A DNA stretch of 58,409 bases from Candidatus Obscuribacterales bacterium (GCA_021732025.1 JAKFVU010000079.1:1-58409), one strand, 5' to 3'. Shown: positions 18,386 to 27,308, counted from the stretch's first letter. The notes: generated by a model not told the origin, from the letters alone. Translations and numbers: made by a program.

Positions 18386-19628
18386 TGACTGAAGCTTTGT
18401 TTGTGGCAGCTACCTGAGACTTTCTTGCCACTGCCTTTAAGTCAGGCACACAGTCAGCAATTTTATCGATCAAAATTTTGCCACCAGAACCATTCATGTG
18501 CACTGGATCTTTAAAATTACTGGCGACAAAAGTCTTGCCATCATTCAAATTAAGCAATGTGCAGCCAGGCTCACGTGCTGTCTGCTGCATGAGGCTCATG
18601 TATTGCTCGTACGAACCTTTTGGCATCAAAGCCATGTTGGCAGGCGTGAGCGGCATGTTGACTATCAACACTTCAACCCCTTCTGATTTTAACTGCGCGA
18701 TCATGCGCTTAAAATATTCAGTTTGAACCTTGAACATTGACTGATTGGCGCTCTTAAAGCGCTTCTTGTACTCGCGACTATTATCTTGCCATGGATAAAA
18801 TGCATTGGGCTGCAATGCCACCATTCCCTCTGTAACCTCGGTGCCACTGAGTGCAGCATCCGGGTTTGAGTCAGGCTTAGTGCTAACTTGAGTGCTTGGC
18901 TCCAAGCTTGGTTTACTCCGCCCGGCTCTGTCGGTTGAATCGATCGCCTTAGTCACAGCTGAGCTAATTGCCTCTTCTGCCATCACTTGAATCTGCAATC
19001 GCTTGCCTAGCAAATATATGTATCTGTCAGCGAGATACTGTCCGCGATTGAAAATACTAGGCATCGACAAAGGCAGCAGCGCATCAATTTCGCTTTCAGT
19101 TTTGTAGCGAGAAAAATAGTGATAGGCGGGCGTGGAAGCAGCGCATTCTACGCCAGAGTCAATGAAATCACGCAATGACAGACCGAAAATAGCAAGCTTA
19201 GGTTTGCGTTCATTCGAGAACAGCGAACTAACAATCATATAGTGATCCGAAATCATTCCACCCGGCAAAGCAAAATTGAAGCACTTCAATTGCCTACCAG
19301 TCTTCTCAGCAATCTTGGCTTGTAGATACTGAGAATAGGGATGAACAACCGGGTCAATAGTGACATTGAGATAATCGGCATCACGACAAGCAGTGGGAAT
19401 CATCATCAACGATGAGCCGAACAGCACCGCATCTGGTGCCTGAGTTCCAGCCATGAAATCGCGAGTGCGGTGACTTTCCCAAGTAGGCTTGGTCGGTATG
19501 CGCTCGACTGCCATTGGTTGAAGCGGCTGCCAAGCAACGAGGGCCGCATTAGCCGCAGCAAAAAGACCTAAAGACAGTAAAAACACACTGCCTTTTGCCG
19601 TTCTTGAATTGTGCCCAGTCGCCTGCAT
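18378..19628 (-). CDS. SGNH-hydrolase-like protein, probable polymer O-acylation partner
   Basis: 416 residues with one N-terminal membrane anchor (VFLLSLGLFAAANAALVAW). The SGNH-type nucleophile motif is VLFGSSLMM near residue 70, an invariant GG-x-x-SDHY (LPGGMISDHY) marks block II, and the catalytic Asp/His pair is DPVHMNGSGG near 380. A Ser/Pro/Asp-rich insertion sits near 235-265. AlgX/DltD-like proteins of this shape sit outside the inner membrane and receive acyl groups from an MBOAT partner. A paralogue with the same GSSLMM and D-x-VH-x-N motifs lies at 22921-24480 next to the MBOAT gene. The exact family assignment is by motif only. Confidence 0.75.
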   Translation of the reverse strand: MQATGHNSRTAKGSVFLLSLGLFAAANAALVAWQPLQPMAVERIPTKPTWESHRTRDFMAGTQAPDAVLFGSSLMMIPTACRDADYLNVTIDPVVHPYSQYLQAKIAEKTGRQLKCFNFALPGGMISDHYMIVSSLFSNERKPKLAIFGLSLRDFIDSGVECAASTPAYHYFSRYKTESEIDALLPLSMPSIFNRGQYLADRYIYLLGKRLQIQVMAEEAISSAVTKAIDSTDRAGRSKPSLEPSTQVSTKPDSNPDAALSGTEVTEGMVALQPNAFYPWQDNSREYKKRFKSANQSMFKVQTEYFKRMIAQLKSEGVEVLIVNMPLTPANMALMPKGSYEQYMSLMQQTAREPGCTLLNLNDGKTFVASNFKDPVHMNGSGGKILIDKIADCVPDLKAVARKSQVAATNKASVSE

Positions 19629-19688
19629 AGGCTTAAGGCTACCAGCTATTTACAACTTTATTCTGAGAGCCTGTTTAGCTTTATCTAT

Positions 19689-20603
19689 TTAGTTCAAACA
19701 GGCCTCTACAGCGTCGGCCATTTTTGCCGAGGCGTTCTCACCTAGTTTCAAGAAAAGCGATGGTTCAATCAACTCAAGCTCTAGTAGCGAGATAGAGCCA
19801 TTGGCGTCGGGAATGATATCCACTCGGGCATAGAGCGGCTTTTCAGACAAGGTCGCGAGGGTTTTGTAGCCGAAGGCAATTTCTTCAGGGCTAGCCTGAA
19901 CGCGGGCTTCACCTGCTTCTCCGGCAACAGCCAAGTGCTGAAAAGCAGACTTGCGAATGGCATGGCTAAACTCACCATCAATAAATGCCAAGGCGCGCTC
20001 GCCATAGGTTTCAACTTCTGCCAAAAACGGCTGCACCATAACGCAGTAGTCACGGGCTAACTGGTTAATATGCGCAAGAGCTGCCTCTTCACCGGCACTC
20101 GTACTCAGATCAAATTTCTTCACTCCAAATGTCGACAAGCCAATCGATGGCTTAACCACAACTATCTTTGAGGTCAGCTTTGAGTGGCTTGGGCTCTGAG
20201 ATTCAAGACTTTCAAATATCTGAGCAAAAGAAGCAGCATTCAATTTGTCGGCGCCTTCTTCTATGTAGTATGTGGGAACGCAAGCGATACCACGGGCAGA
20301 AAGGTCGCGAAGGTAGCGTTTATCAGAGTTCCATTGAACAAGCTCCCACGAATTTTTCAAAATACTATGACTAGCAAGGCTCTTCAGCCACGCCATAAAC
20401 TCGCTGTGGTGCAAATGGTAGTCCCAGGTTGAACGCAAGACCACAAGCCGTGTTGATTGAAAGGGGAATGAACTATCACGCCAGTCAGCAAAGGAACAGC
20501 TGTAACCTCTCTGGCGCAAAATTTCGAGGGCGTCGAGGTCATCAGGATCGCCCTGCTTGAGATCGGCGTAAGTAACGAAAACAATGTCCAGAGCGGGTTT
20601 CAA
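19689..20603 (-). CDS. ATP-grasp enzyme, DcsG/RimK-like
   Basis: 304 residues. The N-terminal domain contains LVVLRSTWDYHLHHSEFM and ELVQWNSDKRYLRDL, motifs remembered from ATP-grasp proteins annotated like DcsG (O-ureido-serine cycloligase). The ATP-grasp part has IVVVKPSIGLSTFGV, YCVMVQPFLAEVETYGERAL, FIDGEFSHAIRK and the metal-binding end LYARVDIIPDANGSISLLEL-ELIEPSLF. It should join a carboxylate to an amine or similar nucleophile using ATP; the substrate is unknown. It lies 60 bp upstream of the SGNH-like gene on the same strand, so it may be in that operon. Confidence 0.8.
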   Translation of the reverse strand: MKPALDIVFVTYADLKQGDPDDLDALEILRQRGYSCSFADWRDSSFPFQSTRLVVLRSTWDYHLHHSEFMAWLKSLASHSILKNSWELVQWNSDKRYLRDLSARGIACVPTYYIEEGADKLNAASFAQIFESLESQSPSHSKLTSKIVVVKPSIGLSTFGVKKFDLSTSAGEEAALAHINQLARDYCVMVQPFLAEVETYGERALAFIDGEFSHAIRKSAFQHLAVAGEAGEARVQASPEEIAFGYKTLATLSEKPLYARVDIIPDANGSISLLELELIEPSLFLKLGENASAKMADAVEACLN

Positions 20604-20668
20604 GATGCACCTCGAGTATAGCGAACAAGCATTAACTGGATATTATTCAAAACTGACCACTATTAACT

Positions 20669-20696
20669 TTGTAATCCAGCGTTACACGCTTATACT
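20669..20696 (+). promoter_or_regulatory. Candidate sigma-70 promoter
   Basis: TTGTAA (20669-20674) and TATACT (20691-20696) are separated by 16 bp, in a 407-bp gap between divergent genes. Transcription would begin about 20703 and lead into the small frame at 20731 and then the thioredoxin-like gene. The prediction rests only on box similarity. Confidence 0.4.
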
Positions 20697-20730
20697 TCTG
20701 TTACGTGGAGTCTTCATATTTCCCTAATAA

Positions 20731-20844
20731 ATGAAGCACCTAATCGGTGCGGCAGAACTGTTTGGCGTGTATGAAGAAAAGACTGAATCAGTGCGATTTG
20801 AAAATTATAAAAGCCTGCTTCCCCCAAACCTAACAATCCACTAG
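20731..20844 (+). CDS. Possible small protein of 37 residues
   Basis: ATG at 20731 to TAG at 20842-20844 encodes MKHLIGAAELFGVYEEKTES and a further 17 residues (ending PPNLTIH). It sits about 28 nt after a predicted start of transcription and upstream of the thioredoxin-like gene. Codon choice looks like its neighbours. The only ribosome-site candidate (GTGGAG, 20705-20710) is about 20 nt away, which is poor. It could be a true small gene or a chance frame in the leader of the next gene. I see nothing else in 20604-21010 beyond the promoter boxes. Confidence 0.3.
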   Translation: MKHLIGAAELFGVYEEKTESVRFENYKSLLPPNLTIH

Positions 20845-21010
20845 AGAACCCAGGGTATCAACAATCGGCATTGCGAAATAGTCGCTGTTCTAGTGGCTGT
20901 TTTAACACGCCCAATTACAACTGACCTAAGCAGAAAAAGGCAGCTAGAACATCTAACTAGATCATTTTGTCAGCAACGAATGTGATGAAAAACTTTGGAG
21001 GTTTATCCCT

Positions 21011-21280
21011 ATGCGTATTGAACTCTTGTATACACCTGGATGCAGCAACTACAAGAAAGCCCTCAGCACCCTTGAATACATCATTGCAGAGGAACGGTTA
21101 CCGCTACCAGTTGAACTTGTCGAGAACTGCGCAAACGAAGAGGGTGAGCCAACAGTTCGAATTAATGGAGTAATGGTCAATAAAGCTGCGGCAAAGTCGC
21201 AGCATTGTCTCGAGCATGTGCGTGAAGCGATCAGCCATAAGTGGCATGAAGTAAACCTGAGTCCTCTACTCACGGCCTAA
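21011..21280 (+). CDS. Small thioredoxin-like protein
   Basis: 89 residues with a strand-first start MRIELLYTPGCSNYKKALST: a thioredoxin-like fold in which only the first cysteine of the CxxC position is kept (C-S-N-Y). The rest (EGEPTVRINGVMVN) matches the cis-Pro region of this fold (EPTVRING). Two other cysteines (ENCANEE and SQHCLEH) could serve redox or metal roles. Related small proteins lie near mercury/organometal or redox genes, but no such gene is adjacent here. GGAGG at 20997-21001 supports the start. A strong terminator follows, so it ends its own transcript. Confidence 0.8.
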   Translation: MRIELLYTPGCSNYKKALSTLEYIIAEERLPLPVELVENCANEEGEPTVRINGVMVNKAAAKSQHCLEHVREAISHKWHEVNLSPLLTA

Positions 21281-21306
21281 AGAAACGACGCATCACGCAA
21301 AGACAG

Positions 21307-21335
21307 AGAGACCCGCCACAAGCGGGTCTCTTTGC
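21307..21335 (+). terminator. Rho-independent terminator after thioredoxin-like gene
   Basis: AGAGACCCGC (21307-21316), loop CACAA, then GCGGGTCTCT (21322-21331) and TTTGCCTTTT. A 10-bp GC-rich stem with a T-rich tail, 26 bp after the stop. It separates this gene from the MBOAT operon. Confidence 0.92.
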
Positions 21336-21446
21336 CTTTTCTAATTGTCTTTTAAAGGTGTTGCCTGTTCGCGCCCGCTATCATTGACCTGCGGCCCATT
21401 GCGAGGGCTTAGCTCCCAACACTTGGCTTCAAAACGTAGCTCTTAA

Positions 21447-22910
21447 ATGCTCTTTAACACCTTACAATACGCCCTCTTTCTGCCGATAGTGTTCGCACTA
21501 TTCTGGATTAGTCCACAGAAATGGCGCGTCTGGATTTTGCTAAGTGCTAGCTACCTTTTCTACATGACTTGGAAGCCAGTGTTCATCTTGCTGATTCTTG
21601 GGCTCACTCTGGGCAATTACTACTTAGGATTCGCCGTCCACAATTCTGAAAAGTTCAAAAAGCGCTGGCTAACCCTCGCCATTGTTCTTAATTTAGGCAC
21701 CTTGGCCTATTTCAAATATGCCTATTTTCTTTGCGAAACAGCCAATCAATGTCTTTTGCCTTTTGGCCTGGGCCCAACAAGCTTGCCCTTCAAAATCATT
21801 TTGCCCCTTGGGATTTCATTCTTCGTATTTGAATTCATTCACTATGTGGTCGATGTCTATCGTGGGCACCAACCGATCAAATCTTTTCCAGCCTTCGCAC
21901 TTTTTGCCTCATTCTTTCCCACTCAAATAGCTGGTCCAATTAAGCGCTTTCAAGACTTCATCCCGCAGTTTCTGGCTCCGGCTAAACTCTCGATAAAGCA
22001 ATTTGATACTGCCATTTCTCTCATTTTGCTCGGGCTATTCAAAAAAGTTTTAATCGCAGACAACCTAAGCTTCTTTGTTCAAGGAGGCTTTTCACAGCCT
22101 CAACTTTTCTCAGGCTTAGATTTGTGGATATTCGCCTATGCCTTTGCCTTCCAAATCTATTTTGATTTCTCCGGTTATACCGATATCGCTCGTGGTTCCG
22201 CCAACCTGTTTGGCTACAAAGTGCCAATCAATTTCAATCTGCCATATCTAGCCAATAACATCTCCGATTTTTGGCGACGGTGGCACATTTCGCTATCTAC
22301 CTGGTTGCGCGACTATTTGTTCATTCCGCTGGGCGGATCTAGATTGAGTAAATTGCTCAACTACCGCAACCTAATTATCACCATGACGCTTGGCGGCCTC
22401 TGGCACGGTGCGGCCATGCACTACTTAATTTGGGGCCTATATCAAGGCATATTGCTCGTGGCCCACAAAGAATTTCAGACCTTCAAAGAATCACAGGCTT
22501 GGCTCAAGAAGGCTTTTGAGACAAAGATGGGCCAAGTTGCGTCAATCGTTTTGACGTTCCACGTAGTCTGTATTGGTTGGGTATTCTTCAGAGCAGAAAC
22601 AAATGCGCTAGCAATACAAATGCTGAGCAAGATGCTCACTCTCGCTCCCACAATCGAACAAGTGGCTGGCCAAACCAGAGATGTGACTATGCTTTTGCCG
22701 ACGATTAACTACCCACTTATATATCCATCAGTGTTTCTGCTATTGCCAGTGCTCGCTCTGGCACACATCGCCATGGGCTACATCAACAAGACAGACTTGA
22801 TTGAACGCACACCAAAGTTCGCGAAAATAGCCTGGTGCTGTGCCATGATCTTTGTGGTTTTGGTATTTTCTCCCGATAAATCTCCTAGATTTATTTACTT
22901 CCAATTCTAG
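21447..22910 (+). CDS. MBOAT-family O-acyltransferase (AlgI/DltB-like)
   Basis: 487 residues, with about ten to twelve membrane helices by hydrophobicity. Conserved MBOAT features include LPLGISFFVFEFIHYVVDVY near residue 125, FFPTQIAGPIKRF, the FSGYTDIARGSANLFGYKVP segment, FWRRWHISLSTWLRDYLFIPLGGSR, and the catalytic histidine in LGGLWHGAAMHYLIWG near 322. Such proteins pass acyl groups (usually acetyl) across the inner membrane to a periplasmic SGNH partner that modifies an exopolysaccharide or cell-wall polymer. The partner gene starts 10 bp downstream. The polymer is not identified, and no alginate or teichoic-acid genes are in the window. Confidence 0.93.
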   Translation: MLFNTLQYALFLPIVFALFWISPQKWRVWILLSASYLFYMTWKPVFILLILGLTLGNYYLGFAVHNSEKFKKRWLTLAIVLNLGTLAYFKYAYFLCETANQCLLPFGLGPTSLPFKIILPLGISFFVFEFIHYVVDVYRGHQPIKSFPAFALFASFFPTQIAGPIKRFQDFIPQFLAPAKLSIKQFDTAISLILLGLFKKVLIADNLSFFVQGGFSQPQLFSGLDLWIFAYAFAFQIYFDFSGYTDIARGSANLFGYKVPINFNLPYLANNISDFWRRWHISLSTWLRDYLFIPLGGSRLSKLLNYRNLIITMTLGGLWHGAAMHYLIWGLYQGILLVAHKEFQTFKESQAWLKKAFETKMGQVASIVLTFHVVCIGWVFFRAETNALAIQMLSKMLTLAPTIEQVAGQTRDVTMLLPTINYPLIYPSVFLLLPVLALAHIAMGYINKTDLIERTPKFAKIAWCCAMIFVVLVFSPDKSPRFIYFQF

Positions 22911-22920
22911 ATATTGCCTT

Positions 22921-24480
22921 ATGAACACTGATAAAGACAACCAAAAATCACCGATTAGAAAGCTTCTCAGCAGCTATGTGATTTGTGCCGCGTTAGTATT
23001 CGTGGGCCTTGAAGCGGCAGGCAGCGCTGTCAATTCTTATGCTCCTCAAGTTTTAGGTCTCAGCCCTTATAAAAGCGCCAATCGCAGCTGGGTGTGGTGG
23101 AATGTTCGAGATTTTAGCCGGCTTCAGGCAGCACCAGATATAGTGCTACTTGGATCGTCGCTCATGATGGCGCCGCTTCACGGCGGAGACGCCGTTCATT
23201 TAAACTCAGCGCAAAATGTGCCACTGCATCACAAAAGCCAATTGCTTGAAGATCTTTTGAAAGAACGGTTCGACCGCAAATACCAGACTTTTGCTTTTGC
23301 CTTAGGCGGAGAAATGGTATCTGATGCTTGGGCTCTAAGCGACACCTTACTCAAAGGTGATAGAAAACCAAAAGTAATTATCTACGGTATTGCTCCACGC
23401 GACTTCATGGATTCGGCCTTACCGTCAGCGGCTTCTACAGAAGTGTACAAATATATGAGTCGCATCGGCGATCTTTCTTCAGTAGACAAAGATGCTTACA
23501 GCTCATTCTGGCAGCAGGGCGAGAATGCACTAAGCAAAATAAGCTTTACCTACAAGCATCGTCCCGATTTTCTTTATATTCAACATCGCTGGGCTAAAGA
23601 GCTTTTTCGCAAATTGCTTGGCTACAAAGAACTTGAATTAGTCAATTCACCATATCATGTACGCAAGCAGGCATTTTCAGAATTGCCTGAAGACAATGGC
23701 CCGGGCTCTCTTTTTGTTGACCCACCGGGCCCGGCGCAAGAACCATACGAAGCCAACCTTGACGAATATCGCTTTCGCTATCGCAAGGTCAATCTCAAAC
23801 AGTTCAATACGCAGCTTTCATTCTTAGAGCGACTCTTAGCGCTCAGTGAAAGAGAAAATATTCGCGTGGTCTTGGTCAATATGCCTTTGACAGAAGACAA
23901 CATAAACCTTATGCCGCCCGGTTTTTATCAAAACTATTTGAACAAAGTCACAGCTCTGACCACAAGTCACAAAGCTCTTTTACTCAACCTAAATGATCCC
24001 AAAATATTCCCGCAAAAATATTTCACCGACTCAGTGCACTTAAATGCACGAGGAGGAGAACATTTCTTCCAAGTCTTGGCTGACAGGCTCAAGGCTGACC
24101 CCGAGACGGCTGCGATAGTTAGCCAGGCGGGAATTGCGACCACTAATAGAGCTAGCGAAGATAAAGTTGAAAATACCAAACCCAAAGTGTTCACCCCTAT
24201 TGCTAACACTGGTGAAGACGCGAGTTTAGAAAATAAGAAATATCTGGCAGATAAAATGCAATCAAAGCTAACCCGCAAATTCCTTGAAGACTTGCCCAAA
24301 GGCGCCACAGTAGATGACATAATTAAAAAAGCCGGCCAGCCCCATGGCGATATCGGTTCTGGTATTCATATCTTGACCTTTCCGCTTGCTGATGGCACAT
24401 GGGCATTAGTGGGCACCCCTGATATGAAAGCGATACTGTACATTCACTATCAACTTCTAGAGCCTAAGAGTTCTTTTTAG
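22921..24480 (+). CDS. SGNH-like acylation partner with C-terminal SmpA/BLIP-like domain
   Basis: 519 residues from the ATG at 22921, 10 bp after the MBOAT stop; the longer frame overlaps MBOAT and has no better start. One N-terminal anchor (YVICAALVFVGLEAAGSAV) is followed by the nucleophile motif VLLGSSLMMAP near residue 77, GGEMVSDAW, VIIYGIAPRDFMDS and the Asp/His pair DSVHLNARGG near 370. After a polar linker, residues 445-519 form a small domain with GATVDDIIKKAGQPHGDIGS and the WALVGTPD strand, resembling SmpA/BLIP-like modules. It is a paralogue of the 18378-19628 product, which lacks this domain. Confidence 0.8.
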   Translation: MNTDKDNQKSPIRKLLSSYVICAALVFVGLEAAGSAVNSYAPQVLGLSPYKSANRSWVWWNVRDFSRLQAAPDIVLLGSSLMMAPLHGGDAVHLNSAQNVPLHHKSQLLEDLLKERFDRKYQTFAFALGGEMVSDAWALSDTLLKGDRKPKVIIYGIAPRDFMDSALPSAASTEVYKYMSRIGDLSSVDKDAYSSFWQQGENALSKISFTYKHRPDFLYIQHRWAKELFRKLLGYKELELVNSPYHVRKQAFSELPEDNGPGSLFVDPPGPAQEPYEANLDEYRFRYRKVNLKQFNTQLSFLERLLALSERENIRVVLVNMPLTEDNINLMPPGFYQNYLNKVTALTTSHKALLLNLNDPKIFPQKYFTDSVHLNARGGEHFFQVLADRLKADPETAAIVSQAGIATTNRASEDKVENTKPKVFTPIANTGEDASLENKKYLADKMQSKLTRKFLEDLPKGATVDDIIKKAGQPHGDIGSGIHILTFPLADGTWALVGTPDMKAILYIHYQLLEPKSSF

Positions 24481-24627
24481 AAATTGTTGAGTACTCAAGT
24501 ATTTTCAAAATAGTTGATAGCCGCGCAAAGGGGCTATCTGTTTCAAGAAATTGTTGAGTACTCAAGTATTTCTAGAATGAAGTCAGCGAACCGTAGAACA
24601 TCTGCAAATTAGGTGTATATACACCTA
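24479..24627. repeat. Two 26-bp direct repeats, a hairpin and an 18-bp palindrome
   Basis: The same 26 bp, starting AGAAATTGTTGAG, occurs at 24479-24504 and 24546-24571. Each copy contains the 12-bp palindrome TTGAGTACTCAA. Between them lies a hairpin, GATAGCC at 24516-24522 with GGCTATC at 24532-24538. Further on is a perfect 18-bp palindrome of arm TAGGTGTAT (24610-24627). This fills the gap between convergent genes, so it may act as a double terminator, but exact duplication of 26 bp is more than termination needs. Confidence 0.8.
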
Positions 24628-24664
24628 GTTTACAAATGCTGATAGCATCGAAGGCTTTAAAAGC

Positions 24665-26077
24665 CTATTTCTCCGCGGCCAGAAGCCGCTCATCCAGCTC
24701 GTCTAAAGTTTTAAGCCTGGCAGCCAATAATTGCTCAGGCATCAAACCTTTGGCCCGCATTTTCTTCTGATAGCGCAATTGATCTATCAACAAATAATTA
24801 GTTAGAGCCAGAGAGGAAGCTGAGCCTACAGTGGAAGCAATGCCACCAGCCATATACAAATTGTTAGCGGCCTTTGGTCTATCGCGCAGACGGTTGAGAG
24901 CCACAGAAGCCAGTATGTCTTGGGCTAAATATGTCCCTGAAATCGCAGGGCCCGAAATGACACCTTGCAGAGCCACTTTGTTTTGATGGCGCTGATCGAC
25001 TAGACCTTGCTCAATATATTTATCGTAGCGAGCCGACCACAGCAGATAGACAGAAACTCTATTCTGAACAGAGCCAGCAGCTTCTAAAATTGAAATGTCT
25101 TTGGACAATAGCTCATTGTTGAGCTCTTCCATAGCGGCCTTGGTTTCTTTCTCTGCGCTGTTAAGATCTTCTTTCAATGTCGCAGAAAGACGCTTACGCC
25201 AGTAGCGATACATCATGTTGTATGACTTACCGCTAGCTGGTGCACTGATAATGCCAAATGTGTCTCCAACCATTCCTGTATTGGCGGAGGCATTGCCTAG
25301 TTCAGGTCGAGTCAATGATTTGATTGCCAGAATCTGCGAAGCCATATAAGAACAGTCGGCAATAATATCTAGAATGTAATACACATTGAAGCTGGCCTGA
25401 GTCGATTTGACATCGGCATAAACATCGGCAAATTCAGACAAGCACCAATCTCTGAAGCTCTTAAGAACGCGCCCCTCTGCTTGATATAGGCTTGTAGCCT
25501 GGAGGTCTGGGTGCCTACTTATGAGCACCTCACGCTGCGCTATCATCGAGTCGATCTTTTTAATTCTGGCAACAACGTTTTTCACCGCGGCACCAGGGCT
25601 AGTACCATTGCGAATATTCTTAAGGGCGGTATAACTGTTTGAGCAAAGTTCTACTGCGGAGCTGCCACCATCGAGGGCAATTCCTACCAAGCCGGCTTCA
25701 AGACCTTGGCGCGAACCGCGCACTGAGATAGTGTCAGGTACTTTAGTATGGCTAGCGCAAAGGGCTACGTTAGTGATATTCGAAGCCAGTGAAGTCATAG
25801 CTGACGAGACTTGAAAAGCGAAGTAACGGGCTCGGCGATATTTGGGCTCTTTCGTACCAGCTACGCGGTATTGCAAATAGTAGCGCTCTAGGTCAATCTC
25901 TTTGCGCAAGATTTCAGTGGTCAGGTCATCGAGAATCACTTCATCGTCAATTGGCGCAACGGCATAGGCCGCGTCACCACAGGCAGCATTAGCAAGAAGA
26001 GTGATTGGCGCGGCCAGCACCAACAGTGACAAACAGCTGGCAGCTAACTTTCTCGCGAAGCTATTAATCAAAGTCAA
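24665..26077 (-). CDS. Secreted alpha-helical protein of unknown function
   Basis: 470 residues, not recognised. The signal peptide has the core CLSLLVLAAPITLLANA, followed by CGDAAYAVAP. The remainder is helix-rich with several long Ala/Leu/Ser stretches (SSAMTSLASNITNVALCA, NLYMAGGIASTVGSASSLALTNYLL) that could be membrane-associated, and a coiled-coil-prone middle (LKEDLNSAEKETKAAMEELN). It begins 3 nt after the stop of the Rieske gene, so the two are one operon. The C-terminal end overlaps a small inverted repeat near 24653-24667. Confidence 0.75.
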   Translation of the reverse strand: MTLINSFARKLAASCLSLLVLAAPITLLANAACGDAAYAVAPIDDEVILDDLTTEILRKEIDLERYYLQYRVAGTKEPKYRRARYFAFQVSSAMTSLASNITNVALCASHTKVPDTISVRGSRQGLEAGLVGIALDGGSSAVELCSNSYTALKNIRNGTSPGAAVKNVVARIKKIDSMIAQREVLISRHPDLQATSLYQAEGRVLKSFRDWCLSEFADVYADVKSTQASFNVYYILDIIADCSYMASQILAIKSLTRPELGNASANTGMVGDTFGIISAPASGKSYNMMYRYWRKRLSATLKEDLNSAEKETKAAMEELNNELLSKDISILEAAGSVQNRVSVYLLWSARYDKYIEQGLVDQRHQNKVALQGVISGPAISGTYLAQDILASVALNRLRDRPKAANNLYMAGGIASTVGSASSLALTNYLLIDQLRYQKKMRAKGLMPEQLLAARLKTLDELDERLLAAEK

Positions 26078-26079
26078 AA

Positions 26080-27192
26080 CTATTTATATAGGGCCTTAAC
26101 GAACAACTTTTGAAAAGCTATGCAAAGATGCTCGCTATTAGTCAGAAAGCGTCCAACACTAGGTACGCCGCCGATTAACCCACGCTGAACTGAGTTAGTG
26201 AGAACATCATCTTCTTCGCCCACTTCAGTGTTGAAATCAATTAGATCTTGAGCCCATTTCTTATCGACACCTGGTGCGAAATACTGTTCAGAGAAACCTT
26301 TAGCTTCGTTAGGCCCTAGTGGCGTCCATACATCAATTGACAAATTTGGGAAGCCTGGATTTATATTGATTGTAAAATTGGGCCAAAGCAAATGATACTG
26401 AGCTTGTTTGACAGAACCTGCAGCATCATAAATTTTGATTCTGGTTTTACCTTCAAGAGCAGATTCGCGCACATGGCCGACTTGACTCAAAAACCAATTA
26501 TGCGCCGTTAAGTTATAGCTATCTTGATCAACGTCAATTGCAGCAGAAAATCCGGGATGGGCAACAGCGCAGTGATAACACTCAAGATAATTCTCAAGCA
26601 TGGTTTTCCAGTTGGCACCAGCCTGCCATTCTGTGCGCTCCCACAATTCAAGACTGTTTAGATCTAAGCCGCTTTCAGCGATTATTCCAAGCACTGGGCC
26701 ATAAAATGACTCTAGCGAATCACAGTTTTCATCGGCATTGGCAAATACCCAAGGCCCTAATGTTTCGACTTTAATAGACAGTAGCGGGTAATCGTTCTTG
26801 TCAAAATTAGGCTCTCTATCGGCCCTAGGTGCGGCCTTGAGGGCACCCTTGATATCATAGGTCCAGGCGTGATAAGCACACTGCATAATTTTAGAATTGC
26901 CGCAGCCCTTCATTACTTCGTGCCGTCTGTGCCGGCAAACGTTTATGAATCCTTCAAGGCCACTTTCGTTGCGAATAATCACCACCGGAATTTCACCGAC
27001 GTATCCAGTGATGTAGTCGCCGACATTAGCTAGTTTCTGAGCTGGGCCAATATATTGCCAAGTCTTGCGAAAAATCTTTTGAATCTCTTCAGCGGTTATG
27101 GCAGGGTCTGTATAAAAGCGCGCTGGCAGGGCTTCACCACGATCTAGACCGGAGAGCAAATCATCCTTGGTTGCGCTTAGCTGCTGCTGCAT
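26080..27192 (-). CDS. Rieske-type aromatic-ring/amine oxygenase, large subunit
   Basis: 370 residues from the ATG at 27192; TTG 27198, better spaced from GAGGG, adds two. The Rieske [2Fe-2S] ligands are C-R-H and C-A-Y-H with 16 residues between, near residue 88-110 (VCRHRRHEVMKGCG and MQCAYHAWTYD). The mononuclear iron site is NYLECYHCAVAHP, with two His five apart, near residue 208-217. The overall plan matches oxygenase alpha subunits, including choline/carnitine-type monooxygenases. The reductase is not nearby. It is followed 3 nt later by a secreted protein. The substrate is unknown; quaternary amines or aromatics are both plausible. Confidence 0.9.
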   Translation of the reverse strand: MQQQLSATKDDLLSGLDRGEALPARFYTDPAITAEEIQKIFRKTWQYIGPAQKLANVGDYITGYVGEIPVVIIRNESGLEGFINVCRHRRHEVMKGCGNSKIMQCAYHAWTYDIKGALKAAPRADREPNFDKNDYPLLSIKVETLGPWVFANADENCDSLESFYGPVLGIIAESGLDLNSLELWERTEWQAGANWKTMLENYLECYHCAVAHPGFSAAIDVDQDSYNLTAHNWFLSQVGHVRESALEGKTRIKIYDAAGSVKQAQYHLLWPNFTININPGFPNLSIDVWTPLGPNEAKGFSEQYFAPGVDKKWAQDLIDFNTEVGEEDDVLTNSVQRGLIGGVPSVGRFLTNSEHLCIAFQKLFVKALYK

Positions 27193-27194
27193 AG

Positions 27195-27308
27195 TCAATT
27201 TTTCGCCCTCGCCTTAGGTCGTCTCGGTCTAACTGTCCGCCGTTCAACACATGTTGACAGGTCTAAAATAATAACCGATGTGAGCCACCCTTTTATTAAA
27301 GTGGCCAT
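27195..27308 (-). other. Possible 37-codon leader frame before the Rieske gene
   Basis: ATG at 27308 runs to TGA at 27197-27195, 2 nt before the Rieske ATG, encoding MATLIKGWLTSVIILDLSTC and a basic tail. Its first codons share sequence with the leader frame before the thioesterase (33979-34062): ATGGCCACT, an insert, then GGGTGGCTCA. The same bases form an inverted repeat (GAGCCA...TGGCTC with inner GCCA/TGGC), so the conserved thing may be a hairpin or operator and not a peptide. Confidence 0.3.

Noticed and set aside
22852..22920. Longer start for the second SGNH-like protein
   Set aside because: It would overlap the end of the MBOAT gene and add residues before a natural start at 22921.
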